A DNA stretch of 15,992 nucleotides from Zychaea mexicana (lineage: Eukaryota > Mucoromycota > Mucoromycetes > Mucorales > Lichtheimiaceae), in assembly GCF_025766255.1 (NCBI RefSeq), contig NW_026516946.1:1-15992 (forward strand), read 5' to 3'. Position numbers and translations under genes: made by a program. Within the stretch, counting starts at the first letter, position 1; every line of letters starts with the position of its first letter. The notes beneath the pieces were generated by a model. That model saw only the letters and a list, made by a program, of their open reading frames with translations. It searched no databases and was not told the DNA's origin. This document shows positions 1 to 8,654 of the stretch, in pieces.

Positions 1-167
1 ATTGGCGTTTTTTTTATTAGGCTAAAACAGTGTGATTTCCACAAACTTTTTCAAGTGGCGCCCGATGACAACGATGACAACGGGATTCGGCCAATATTTG
101 TACCACCCCACCTGCACCACCCCTCGGGTAGTGACTAGCTTTTCGGAGGTGAAATGGCATGGCGGGT
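1..167. other. Flanking DNA left of MULE1, no gene
   Basis: No convincing coding frame is present. The stretch is C-rich towards its right end, with CACCACCC at 115-122 and its inverse GGGTGGTG at 164-171. After removal of MULE1 this DNA joins directly to the sequence starting at 10974. The motif GGGTGGTGAGA at 164-174 recurs at 10981-10991, so the empty target site would have carried it twice about 15 bp apart. It may be the edge of another element, but nothing proves this. Confidence 0.5.
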
Positions 168-176
168 GGTGAGAAA
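168..176. repeat. 9-bp target site duplication of MULE1, left copy
   Basis: GGTGAGAAA lies immediately outside the left terminus GGGCAGGTCTATTT and is repeated exactly at 10965-10973, immediately outside the right terminus. A 9-bp duplication is the hallmark length for Mutator-like elements, so it fixes both outer ends to the base. Confidence 0.95.
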
Positions 177-215
177 GGGCAGGTCTATTTACACACCCTC
201 AGTCACACCTAGGTA
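177..215. repeat. Left TIR of MULE1, outer part (to the retrotransposon)
   Basis: The terminus begins GGGCAGGTCTATTT, identical to the reverse complement of 10951-10964. Relative to the right TIR this arm lacks 14 bp. The right arm has two GCACACCCCC units with a 14-bp period where the left arm has a single shortened unit, as expected from slippage between short repeats. The TIR is cut after AGGTA at 215 by the LTR retrotransposon and resumes at 7219. Confidence 0.93.
211..215. repeat. Target site duplication of the LTR retrotransposon, left copy
   Basis: AGGTA precedes the 5' LTR and is repeated at 7214-7218 after the 3' LTR. The uninterrupted right TIR of MULE1 has a single copy (TACCT at 10912-10916 on the plus strand), which confirms that the second copy arose on insertion. 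Because the LTR may end in A, the duplication could also be read as 4 bp (GGTA). Confidence 0.9.
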
Positions 216-671
216 TGTTGTACTGACTTGCAGAGTGACTGTACTTTCTGTAGTCGATCATACATACATCTGAGTGTGGTACAATGCCTGAGGCATACTT
301 TAAAATCAAAGTGCATATGTTTAATAAAAATAACTCTCTTTCCCCTTCCTCACGGTCTTGACACGGTTTAGCAAGAAAAGGAATAAAACGGCTTGCTCTG
401 TATGTAGGATGGTTTTGGGGTTCACGGTCCTATGAAGGAAACGGCTATAATAACGGATAATCATGGCATAATTAGTTACTCTGTCATCCCTATCATCTTG
501 TATCGAATCTTTTGTTGTCTTATACTTATCATTGTCTCCTCGTCGCTATATACGGTATGCTCTATCATCCCCTATCATGTTGTACACTGCTTAGTGGCAG
601 AACCGACCTCTCATTTGTATTCTTAATTTTGGTCAGATTGTGACGACTGTTTTTGAAGATCATATCGCAAT
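216..671 (+). repeat. 5' LTR
   Basis: The LTR starts TGTTGTACTG and ends near GCAAT (the exact end is uncertain by one base because of the target duplication). It differs from the 3' LTR by one extra G at about 220 and one substitution (C at 488 against G at 7030). It contains TATATA at 547-552 and two AATAAA hexamers (323-328 and 382-387) that could serve transcription start and polyadenylation, which is an inference. An imperfect direct repeat of about 24 bp built on CTATCATC lies at 479-502 and 560-584. Confidence 0.95.
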
Positions 672-676
672 ACATT

Positions 677-694
677 TGGTGGAGAAGCTGAGCG
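677..694 (+). other. Candidate primer binding site
   Basis: Five bases after the LTR end, a stretch beginning TGG (TGGTGGAGAAGCTGAG) has the position and the 5' TGG expected of a site complementary to the CCA end of a tRNA primer. I cannot name the tRNA without a search, and self-priming as in the Tf1 group is not excluded. Confidence 0.4.
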
Positions 695-838
695 ACAGTA
701 CGCTTCACACTGACCACGAAACACAAAAAGTCTCGAAGAAAACGAAATACGTCTCAAAGGAGAAGACGAGCCCAGAACCAACTTGCAGCCTCTGAAACGC
801 GAACTAGCAGTGCAGCAGCTGGTGAAACCCAAACAAAC

Positions 839-1900
839 ATGTCATCTGACACAGAAGCAGAACATCAGACACTGGTAGTCGTGCATATGGAAACATCACG
901 CATGGACATCCCAAAGTTCTTCGGTGATCCCGAGCGAGACGACCCTATGGCTTTCCTAGACCAGTTCAAGGAAGCCCTCGTAGCCAACAATGTCAGTAGA
1001 GATAAAAGACGCATCGATATTGCAGGCTTGGCGATGCAAGGCATTGCAAAAACATGGTTCAAAGAAGAATGCAGCATCAACCAAGGCACCGCATTCGAGG
1101 ATGAAACGGATAATTGCTTTGTGCAACAGTTCAAGGCTGCATTTCTAACAAACCGTTGGATTGAGCGCTATCATACTGAGTACCGGCATCGCATGCAGCT
1201 ACCGCAGGAGAAGGGCTTGGAGTACATGACGCATAAACTAGTATTGGCGAGAAGATATGCGTCCAGCCACGGATCTACCCTCAGTGAAGAACATAAAGTA
1301 GCTGATATTGCTGCAGGTCTGCGATTGGAGTACAAAGATCTGGTGGAAACTAGCAGTGTCACAACATTGGCAGAATTACGTCGAAGGCTGAGCGCAGCAG
1401 AGCGGCAAATGAATGTGATCCGGCATACCGTGGGCATCGCATCCTTGCCACAAGCAGCAAACCCACACCACTCAACGCAGCTGGCACCACATCACTATAA
1501 TCATAATACCGCTCCCGTAAATCATATTGCATCATCACGTGCCAGAGCGACTGCACCCAACACCGACAAGGAAGAATGGAAAGAGTATGTCGACAATAGC
1601 ATGGCTCTCCATAAAAACGAACTGCAAGCCTCATTAAAAACGATGTTGACAGAAATTCTTGGTCCTCTCCAACAAGCGGGACAAGGCCGATCTTCAAGTC
1701 GCTGCTTTAACTGCAACAGAGAGGGACATCTGTCGCGGAAATGTCGGTTGCCCTGTCGATTGTGTGGTGCTGGTGAACATCGCTCTAACACGTGTCCCAG
1801 AAGGTTTGAAGAAACGAATCAGACACAGCAACCAACACGCATACTACAACACGAGCGCCAAACCACTGAACAGGCGGATTTTCAGAACGGCCGTCAGTGA
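839..1900 (+). CDS. gag: gag: capsid and nucleocapsid polyprotein
   Basis: This 353-residue frame is intact. It is the structural protein that would form the virus-like particle and package element RNA. Residues about 30-130 resemble the retrotransposon Gag capsid domain, with the WF and ERYHTEYR-type motifs seen around residues 75-120. The C-terminus has two tandem CX2CX4HX4C zinc knuckles at about residues 289-302 and 306-319, which bind RNA. The ATG at 839 has A at -3 and follows a leader of about 167 nt after the LTR. The gene ends in TGA at 1898-1900. Pol continues in the -1 frame, overlapping from 1870, so expression of pol probably needs ribosomal frameshifting, but no canonical slippery heptamer is visible. 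Confidence 0.93.
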   Translation: MSSDTEAEHQTLVVVHMETSRMDIPKFFGDPERDDPMAFLDQFKEALVANNVSRDKRRIDIAGLAMQGIAKTWFKEECSINQGTAFEDETDNCFVQQFKAAFLTNRWIERYHTEYRHRMQLPQEKGLEYMTHKLVLARRYASSHGSTLSEEHKVADIAAGLRLEYKDLVETSSVTTLAELRRRLSAAERQMNVIRHTVGIASLPQAANPHHSTQLAPHHYNHNTAPVNHIASSRARATAPNTDKEEWKEYVDNSMALHKNELQASLKTMLTEILGPLQQAGQGRSSSRCFNCNREGHLSRKCRLPCRLCGAGEHRSNTCPRRFEETNQTQQPTRILQHERQTTEQADFQNGRQ

Positions 1901-2394
1901 AGACAGGTCAGACGGCCGAAACTCAACAAAATCCTGTCAATTGTCTACAAGAACACCATGCATCGGATGTTCTTGCCATCACTCGCGGAAATAAGCGCAC
2001 CCACGAATCGGATGCTGCTATGGAACTCGATAACCAAAATCAGCAAAAACCCACATCTAATAACAACATCGATCAAGAACATTACCAAAAACTATTGGCG
2101 AACCTGGAAAAGGCAAGGCAAGCCAAAGCAGCATATAAGAAGGCCGATGATGAAGCACGAGCGAGAGGGGAAATACCACCATCCTTCCGGGCCAAAGCTA
2201 CGACACATTTTCCTTTGATCATGGATGATCAAAATCGTGTCCGTCGCTTCGACATCAACAAAGCACTATGGGATGCGAGGGTAGAAGTACCATTGCCGCA
2301 GTTACTTTACTATTCACCTTTATTGCGGCAAGAGGCTATGTACTCTATAGGAGCGTCGATAGCCTCAGCTCCTAGGCGAAAAGGAGACGAGGTC
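1897..2394 (+). other. pol N-terminal linker domain before the protease
   Basis: This segment of about 166 residues precedes the protease. It has a Lys/Ala/Glu-rich helical stretch (about 2080-2170) and then a motif around VPLPQLLYYSPLLRQE, like the LPLPQLLxxSPxLR segment found upstream of the protease in many fungal Ty3/gypsy elements. Its role is unknown to me. It ends at the first in-frame TAA (2395). Confidence 0.6.
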
Positions 2395-2475
2395 TAAGCA
2401 GGAGTGCACCATGTCGGCCCTAGTGAAATGGCGGTAATTGGTACAACAAACGATACCGAAATTCGCGAACTTTAA

Positions 2476-2865
2476 GCAATCTATTGCATCGTGGCTGACC
2501 AGCAAGTTGAAGTTCTCTTGGACGGTGGTGCACATGTATCTGTATTACCTTTACTATTGGTTCAGCAACTTGGACTAGCCTCAGACATGCAACCGACGCA
2601 TAGGACAATCCGCTTCGGTGGTGGTACCGTCGAAAAGCCTGTGGGAGCTTTGATCGCCAATATCACTATGTCCGCTGAAGTAACTATTCGACATCGTTTC
2701 CTGGTCATCGATAATCCTCACACCCCTCCGATTTTTGGGCATGACATGCTGTATCACGCCAGAGCAATGGTTGACCCCTATAATCAGGAGCTGATTATTC
2801 GTCAGCAGTCAGGCAGTGAGCGAAAAGAATACATCATACCAACGCATTGGGGATTCGGCCCTGGG
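2476..2865 (+). other. Aspartic protease (retropepsin) domain of pol
   Basis: The hydrophobic-hydrophobic-D-x-G-A signature lies at 2515-2540 (VLLDGGAHVSVLP), with the presumed catalytic Asp codon at 2521-2523. This protease would cut the Gag-Pol precursor. The usual Ser/Thr after the Asp is replaced by Gly (DGGA, against DSGA or DTGA). A flap-like segment and an I-F-G-H-D motif (about 2728-2745) follow, as in other retropepsins. The segment is isolated by TAA at 2473 and TAG at 2866. Confidence 0.8.
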
Positions 2866-3519
2866 TAGCCCATGGAGGTGTTCGATGAATCGATGGCTTA
2901 TACCAACAGCCGTCATCCTCCTGTTTATGCAGATCTGATCAATGTTGACAAGACAGAAAACCAAGAACAATACGATGTATCGCTTGCGTCAAGCTACACC
3001 TTGGACCCAGGCGGTGTGATGGCTATCAAACTGAAATTCAAGGACGATGTCCTGGTGGATACGGATCAAATGGTCTTGGAAACAAGTCCAACCGGTAACC
3101 ATGATATTGTGATCTGGCCCTCCCGGATTGACAAGGCCGGAACAACGACGATGTTCATTGCGAATCGAAGTCATCGACAATTGGGAATAAAATCTGGGGA
3201 GGTAGTTGCGTCGGCGCGAGCAATTGTGTCACTACCAGAAAAGCCAAAAATGCGAGATCTCGATCAAGTCATGCGGCGTTTAAAGGAGATCACTTGGTAT
3301 CCGGATTTACCAGCGCCATCTGCTACAACGGTGCCGGTATACGAAGCTGCGGTGGATGACAACTGTAGTCCTGTCCATTCTCTGCTGGCAGGCGGCCTCA
3401 GTGGTAAAGAATGGAACATTAACCCAGAGCTTTCAACGGGCGATAAGCAGCGTATACAAGAGGTGCTTGATAAATATGACGGTTCTTTTGCCAGTTCGTT
3501 GTCGGAAGTGGGTACCATC

Positions 3520-4644
3520 AAGGCCAAACCATACGAAATCAAGCTCAAACCTAGAGTCCAACCAGTGAAGGTGGCCCCATACACAATCCCTGTCGAGGCA
3601 AACAAGTGGTTAAAAGGGTACCTAGACAAGCTTGAAGAACTGAACTTTATTGAGAAAAGTTCAGGTCCTTGGGCAGCCGGTACAGTTTTGATTCCATCGG
3701 ATGTCGACCAGCGGGCATCTAGGCGAAAAAGAAAAGTGAAACCGCTAAAATCAGTCCCGAAGTTGCAAGTATCCAAGAACAAGGAGCCAGTGAATGTATG
3801 GGCAATGGCCGAAGGCGCGCCAGACATAGACGACTCTGATATTGACGATGAGTCCTTGGATAGTGAGAATCAAGATCTGTACTCACATTTTGGACGAGGA
3901 AACTAGCCTAGTCGGCAGGCATCAGACACTACAGGAAAACCCGTGCAGTTCAATTGTACAGCACCTGCGGTACAAGAAGCAGGAGCGTCAGATCCATATC
4001 GGTTGTGCTTGAATTACAAACCAGTGAATGCAGCAACCTTGGATTCAGGATATCCAATTCCAAACATCAATCACTTATTTACACTCTTGGGTACGGCCAA
4101 ATATATCACTATCATCGATGCACTCAAGGGTTATTGGCAACTACCAATTGTAGAAGAATCCAGGGACCTAACTGGCTTTGTTACAACTTACAGTCAATAT
4201 CGGTGGACGCGTCTTGCTATGGGCCTCAAGAATGCTCCCGGATACTGGCAGAGTATAATGAATGATGCCCTGCGCGAAGCATTGTACGATTATTGCCTGT
4301 GCTACATTGATGACTGCATCGTGTACAGTCCTAGTATTGAATCGCACTGTATTCATTTGGACAAGGTTTTATTGATGCTATCAGCAATCTCTCTCTCGCT
4401 TTCCCAGAAAAAATGCAAGTTTGGCTACACAAACCTGAAGGTTTTGGGGTACATGATCGGGCAAGACGGTTTCTCTATAGACAAGGCAAAGATCGACAAG
4501 ATCCAGAAATGGCCAGCACCTACAAACATTACCGAGTTGAATCGGTACATGGGCGTCCTATCATATTATCGGCGGTTTTTGCGTGATTTCTCTTCGAAAA
4601 TGGCACCACTCAACCAATTGAAGAAGAAGGGAGTGCCTTTTACA
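3520..4644 (+). other. Reverse transcriptase domain of pol, with a large insert
   Basis: The domain starts around the PYEIKLKP and PYTIPVEANKWLK motifs, then SSGPWAAGTVLIP. It continues after an insert (3700-3990) with DPYRLCLNYKPVN, the D-A-L-K-G-Y-W motif with the first catalytic Asp (about 4118), and the YIDD box at 4303-4314 with the other two Asp. The C-terminal thumb region ends at KKKGVPFT. It would copy element RNA into cDNA. TAG at 3904 lies in the insert; TAG at 4645 and TAA at 4657 follow the domain. Confidence 0.9.
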
Positions 4645-4659
4645 TAGGGACCAGAATAA

Positions 4660-5115
4660 GAAACCTGTTTTCAACAAAGCAAGGCCATGATGTGCTCCGA
4701 GCCGATCCTGATCCATCCGGATTTTTTGGAACTATTTGTCTTGTTTACGGACAGTTCGAACCATAGTATCGCGGCGTCTTGACCCAGCGCTCTAAAGAGA
4801 ACCCAAATGTTTACCACCCAATATACTATAGTAGCCGAGCTCTCACTGCTTCTGAAAAGAAATTCTCAGTGTATGAGAGGGAATTCTTGGCAATTGTATA
4901 TTTTATTCATTTCTATCACTTGTTTACCCTTGGACGATACTTTCTGATTGTTTCGGATCATAAGGCGTTGATCTTTCTGTCATCATTCAAGAGGGACGAC
5001 ATTGCACCTCGAGTCATGCGATGGTTAATGACTTGTGCCATGTACGATTTTGATATCTTGTACAAACCGGGCAAGTTAAACGTCCATGCAGACGCCATGT
5101 CAAGATTGCCACACG
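4660..5115 (+). other. RNase H domain of pol, frameshifted
   Basis: The catalytic residues expected of RNase H are present: Asp in FTDSS (codon 4750-4752), Glu in SVYEREFLAI, Asp in VSDHKAL and Asp in HADAMSRL. The frame changes by one missing base at about 4773-4776, immediately after the first catalytic motif. The old frame hits TGA at 4780, while the new frame carries the rest of the domain. It would remove the RNA strand during reverse transcription. Confidence 0.88.
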
Positions 5116-5329
5116 CGATCATGGACTATATCGATGCTGAGGAGGTAATTGTCGATGAACACCTGCCTCTGTATGCGATCCAAGCCGATTTGCAAGGACA
5201 AGACCAAGGGCGAAAGCGGCCCAAGATTGATGTGGAAAACCATTGGGGTGGAATGACTGAAGAGACATATAAGGCCCTCGTATTGTATCTCAGCACATTG
5301 GCGTATCTGAATGAATCGAGCGAACAACA

Positions 5330-6526
5330 ACGAGAAACAATCCACAGAATGGCCAAGAAATACTTGTGGGTCGCAGGCAAATTGTATCGTAAAGGACCTG
5401 CTTCACAAGCAATGCGGGAAGTTGTACCTGAAAGTCGGGTGTTACAGATCCTTCAAGAGAGCCATGACCATTTGTTGGCCGGTCATCAAGGGGTAGCTCG
5501 TACGTTCAACTGTATCAAGTCTCGGTACTTTTGGCCCCGCTATTTTCAGTCCATCAAAATGTATGTGATGTCGTGTCCGATGTGTCAGCGTTTTGGTCCA
5601 CGTAGCCCCCAGTAATGCTTCACCCATGGCAACCTGAGCCAAGTGGTCCTTTCGGGCGTATTTTTATCGATTTCTTCTCAATGCCACCGTCTATCCTGGG
5701 CAATAATTCGGTGCTCCTGGGTGTTGACTCCTTTAGCGGATGGATGGAAGCCATGCCTACTCCTACGAAAAGCGCCGATGCAACGGCTGTATTCATATTC
5801 GAATGGATTTGCCGGTTTGGTGTGCCTCAGATTTTTGTGTGCGACAATGCTATTCCCACATTGGAGCTAGACCGCCAAATGCAAAAAAATTATGGCATTA
5901 AGATCAAGGCTGGTGCTGCACGAAGACCGCAAAGACAAGGACAAGTCGAGCATGCTGTTCAAACGATACGACGGATTATGCGACGATTGGATCAGCAATA
6001 TGTAGGTACCTGGGAAACGTGGCTCCAAGCTGCCTTGTTTGTTGTGCGTACCTCACCACACCGGGACCATCAATATGCACCTTTCTTCTTAGCCTTTGGG
6101 CGTGATCCACGACTTTCTACGGCCATACAAGCAACTATTGAACACTCCGAAAACGGCGATGATTGGGACAATTCTGATGACGAAGTTGCTGCGTTATCCG
6201 CTCGACTTGATAATATTGCCAAGCTACAACAAGAAACTATTCCTATTGCAAAGACGCGAATGCTGGTTTACAAGTTGGCTATGTAAGAAAACTCACGCAA
6301 AAACAGCAAGAAGCGAAGATACTATATTGGTGACAAGGTGATGGTTGCGAATGAAGCCTTGTCAAGCATTTCCACTGCCACTACTGCCCAATGGATTGGA
6401 CCATTTAGTATCACTCAATTCTTTGGCAACGATACATACAAGTTGAACGACGATGGTTTAACATTACCTGGACTTTATCATGCTGATCGAATCAAGCTGT
6501 ACCATAGTCGTCCAAAGCCAACCTGA
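5330..6526 (+). other. Integrase domain of pol, frameshifted, with GPF/Y end
   Basis: An HHCC zinc finger (HDHLLAGHQG, then CPMCQ at about 5577-5591) is followed by a DDE core with Asp at 5669-5671, Asp at 5843-5845 and Glu at 5948-5950, the last two about 35 residues apart. The C-terminus has a WIGPFSI segment, the GPF/Y module of Ty3/gypsy integrases, and no chromodomain. A run of five C at 5606-5610 seems to have lost one base, splitting the zinc finger from the core. TAA at 6284 separates the core from the GPF/Y module, which ends in TGA at 6524-6526. It would insert element cDNA into the genome. Confidence 0.88.
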
Positions 6527-6758
6527 GATAGCACATGCTGAGGATTTTTCTGATGTTCCCCCAATTCTTTTTTTTATTTTCATATCTCTACGTGTCAAGT
6601 ACTTCTTTCCCCTTGTCTTTATCTATATTCCCTGATATCATCCCCCGTGATTCAACTCACTTCCCCTTATACGTACCCACCAGGTCAACCGCTCCCTTTC
6701 TTTGATTTGCTCTTATGTCCATGCCTACAGAGACCGCCAGGCATGTCCACGGCCCTAT
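6527..6758 (+). other. Noncoding 3' region of the retrotransposon
   Basis: About 230 bp between the pol terminator and the 3' LTR. It is pyrimidine-rich on the plus strand, and I do not see the polypurine tract normally needed to prime plus-strand DNA just before the 3' LTR. No gene is supported here. Confidence 0.6.
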
Positions 6759-7213
6759 TGTTTACTGACTTGCAGAGTGACTGTACTTTCTGTAGTCGAT
6801 CATACATACATCTGAGTGTGGTACAATGCCTGAGGCATACTTTAAAATCAAAGTGCATATGTTTAATAAAAATAACTCTCTTTCCCCTTCCTCACGGTCT
6901 TGACACGGTTTAGCAAGAAAAGGAATAAAACGGCTTGCTCTGTATGTAGGATGGTTTTGGGGTTCACGGTCCTATGAAGGAAACGGCTATAATAACGGAT
7001 AATCATGGCATAATTAGTTACTCTGTCATGCCTATCATCTTGTATCGAATCTTTTGTTGTCTTATACTTATCATTGTCTCCTCGTCGCTATATACGGTAT
7101 GCTCTATCATCCCCTATCATGTTGTACACTGCTTAGTGGCAGAACCGACCTCTCATTTGTATTCTTAATTTTGGTCAGATTGTGACGACTGTTTTTGAAG
7201 ATCATATCGCAAT
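6759..7213 (+). repeat. 3' LTR
   Basis: It begins TGTTTACTG and matches the 5' LTR along its whole length, apart from one missing G near the start and one substitution (G at 7030 for C at 488). Near-identity of LTRs, which are made identical at integration, indicates a recent insertion. Confidence 0.95.
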
Positions 7214-7218
7214 AGGTA
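7214..7218. repeat. Target site duplication of the LTR retrotransposon, right copy
   Basis: AGGTA follows the 3' LTR and matches 211-215. The sequence then continues GGATTTCTG exactly as in the intact right TIR of MULE1 (reverse complement near 10903-10911). Confidence 0.9.
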
Positions 7219-7288
7219 GGATTTCTGTTACACACACCCCGCTGACATTTCTTTCGTGCACACCCCCTCACACCCTTTTGACTGAAAA
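7219..7288. repeat. Left TIR of MULE1, inner part
   Basis: This is the continuation of the left TIR after the retrotransposon. It matches the reverse complement of 10842-10911 with very few differences, ending around GACTGAAAA. It includes the C-rich motif ACACCCCC at 7260-7267, which is repeated several times in the right TIR. Confidence 0.92.
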
Positions 7289-7437
7289 GAATTGGCAGAA
7301 TGCATAAAGAAAATTGATACAGGATTCGTCTATTAGTCTAAGTATAAGGTGTTGGCAAAAAGAATTAAAAAAGAGAAAGTGACAGGGAAAGTAAGAAAGG
7401 TAGCGAAAAAGTAAGAGATCAAGTGTCAAATAGCTGT

Positions 7438-8131
7438 TTAATTATTTCGGTTACAGGTGGTTAAGTCTTCGCCCTCAGAATCAGATGCGTGAATGGGATG
7501 CACTTCTTCGTCATTGGGAATCGTGAAATCAGGAAACGGTCGAATAGACCGTTCAAAAGAATCTTCAAAAAGGGAATACCAAGGATCATCGCGAATGCTT
7601 TTGTGTGGTCCACGACCCTCAGGGAATATTTCAGGCCACTGGATAGCTGCGTCGTTTTTGGTCATAACGAGTATGAAGTGGTTTCCAATAAGCTGTAGGA
7701 CGATCGGGTGGGTGCGCTTGGCGTGTACTGGGTTGGTTGTTAAAGGAAGAAAATGTGCGATTGTGCGCCATCTATAACAATTGGCGTTTTGAACGTATCA
7801 GCGGCAATTTGACTGCATTCAGGCGAGACGAACCATTCACTTGAATATGGATCGAGTACTTTTAGTAAGCGACCCTTGTCATAGTATTGGTAAAGCGTAT
7901 TGGCGTTGGAGAGGTACTGATCGCGCATCTTGGTCTTGACATCGATGTATCGCTCCTCTGTGTTATACAGCTCAACAGCTAAGGCCCGAAAGCCACAGTT
8001 ACCGTCTGGCATGGGATTATGCACCAATTCAACAGCTGATAGAGGGATCCATTTGCAAACAAGGCTGAGGTTGGGTACAAAGCGAATTTTTGGAGGAGGA
8101 GGGATGGTAAGTGCCATGTTGTTTGCTTCAT

Positions 8132-8175
<44 letters not shown>

Positions 8176-8193
8176 GGCTCCATCTTTCCGTTC
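7438..8193 (-). other. OTU-type cysteine protease exon of MULE1
   Basis: This is the last exon. After a poly-Thr stretch it contains PDGNCGFRAL, the classic OTU catalytic Cys motif with the upstream Asp. It ends with a strand motif PIVLQLIGNHFILV, in which the His of NHF fits the catalytic His. The family cleaves ubiquitin or ubiquitin-like chains. The frame shifts by one missing base near 7745-7755, after the SHIF segment, so the catalytic His is in another frame from the Cys. About 75 acidic residues follow the His before TAA at 7438-7440. Whether it acts on ubiquitin, on the transposase itself or on host factors cannot be told from the sequence. Confidence 0.85.
8132..8176. repeat. (TTG)15 microsatellite coding for poly-Thr
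   Basis: Fifteen perfect TTG units on the plus strand (CAA/ACA on the minus strand). In the MULE1 gene frame they encode about 14 consecutive Thr between the transposase and the OTU domain. Length variation here would be in multiples of three and keep the frame. Confidence 0.95.
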
Positions 8194-8254
8194 CTATAGA
8201 TATTAAAAATTTAAATAAAGAATTGGCTATACATCTTACTGCATAAAACTTTAC
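8194..8254 (-). other. MULE1 intron 3 (61 nt), conserved in MULE2
   Basis: A GT-AG intron within a TGG codon (TG then GTAAAG, acceptor TCTATAG then G), phase 2. MULE2 has a 59-nt intron splitting the same TGG codon at 13859-13917. Position and phase match in two diverged copies, so the OTU exon is ancestrally part of the transposase gene. Confidence 0.85.
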
Positions 8255-8571
8255 CATATTGCTGCAGCATCACGACCAATGTCGGTGTTTGCTTTCTTTC
8301 GGCTTTGAGAGTCTTGATGCTCTAAAGCGATCAGCTCACGCTTGTTGCTGCTGCTTTGTGGTTTTTGGGTGCTTTTGGGGATTGATTTTGGCTGCTGAAG
8401 CTGCTCAACGTCGATGAACATATCATCATTGATAGATTGTAGGTGCGCGAGGAGAGTTGCACGTTGTTGATTATCTCGAAAGCGGTGTACAAGATTGTTG
8501 AGGCGTGTGAGCTCTCCTTCGATTTGCGATTCCAGGGGGCTGTAAATGAACCAGTCATCGCCAAAATGTTG

Positions 8572-8654
8572 CTATTGCTATTGCTTGTTGTGTTTGGTTC
8601 TCCTAATAACAACAAAAATCAGATATTGTACGTTACAAATATAACAGCTTTTAC
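8572..8654 (-). other. MULE1 intron 2 (83 nt, tentative)
   Basis: Donor GTAAAA and acceptor CAATAG, phase 0, joining the segment after the SWIM finger to the frame QHFGDDWFIY. It is chosen because it is the simplest way to connect the SWIM exon to the frame that matches MULE2 further on (FIDVEQLQ against FIDMHELQ). Other donors nearby (GTAGCC) are possible. Confidence 0.5.

Larger units (their letters stand above)
1870..6526 (+). pseudogene. pol: pol polyprotein with seven in-frame stops and two frameshifts
   Basis: The region encodes, in order, a linker, aspartic protease, reverse transcriptase, RNase H and integrase. It starts in the -1 frame relative to gag. In-frame stops are TAA at 2395, 2473, 4657 and 6284, and TAG at 2866, 3904 and 4645. 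One-base deletions are inferred at about 4773-4776 (inside RNase H) and 5606-5610 (a run of five C in integrase), because recognisable domain sequence continues without loss in a new frame each time. The final stop is TGA at 6524-6526. All catalytic motifs survive except for a Gly in the protease active site. The stops often fall between domains, so the remaining open segments are roughly domain-sized. Functional only if stops are read through and frames shifted; otherwise a dead copy. Confidence 0.92.
216..7213 (+). mobile_element. Ty3/gypsy LTR retrotransposon nested in MULE1
   Basis: This is a full-length element with two near-identical LTRs (about 456 and 455 bp), a gag gene and a pol region in the order protease, reverse transcriptase, RNase H, integrase. 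That order is diagnostic of Ty3/gypsy (Metaviridae) rather than Ty1/copia. The integrase ends in a GPF/Y-type module and no chromodomain follows. Structure is complete from TSD to TSD, but pol has seven in-frame stops and two frameshifts, so it is non-autonomous as sequenced. LTR similarity says insertion was recent. No clear polypurine tract is visible just before the 3' LTR. Confidence 0.95.

Noticed and set aside
115..171. CACCACCC/GGGTGGTG inverted repeat as a hairpin or TIR
   Set aside because: The arms are only 8 bp with a 41-bp loop in C-rich DNA, as could occur by chance.
432..626. 64-codon hydrophobic frame in the 5' LTR, repeated at 6974-7168
   Set aside because: It lies wholly within the LTR and is duplicated only because the LTR is. 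It matches no family I recognise, and LTR sequence commonly gives such chance frames.
3264..3827. 187-codon frame antisense to pol
   Set aside because: It is the shadow of the reverse transcriptase region, and the sense strand carries clear domain motifs.
6326..6526. Chromodomain at the end of integrase
   Set aside because: The GPF/Y module is present, but the coding sequence ends soon after and no chromodomain aromatic residues are seen.
7979..8257. Poly-Gln frame on the minus strand
   Set aside because: It is the same CAA/ACA microsatellite read in another frame. The poly-Thr frame runs into the OTU motif and is joined by a conserved intron.
8331..8615. 94-codon minus-strand frame within MULE1
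   Set aside because: The overlapping frame (FIDVEQLQ and onward) matches MULE2 and leads into the conserved intron; this one does not.
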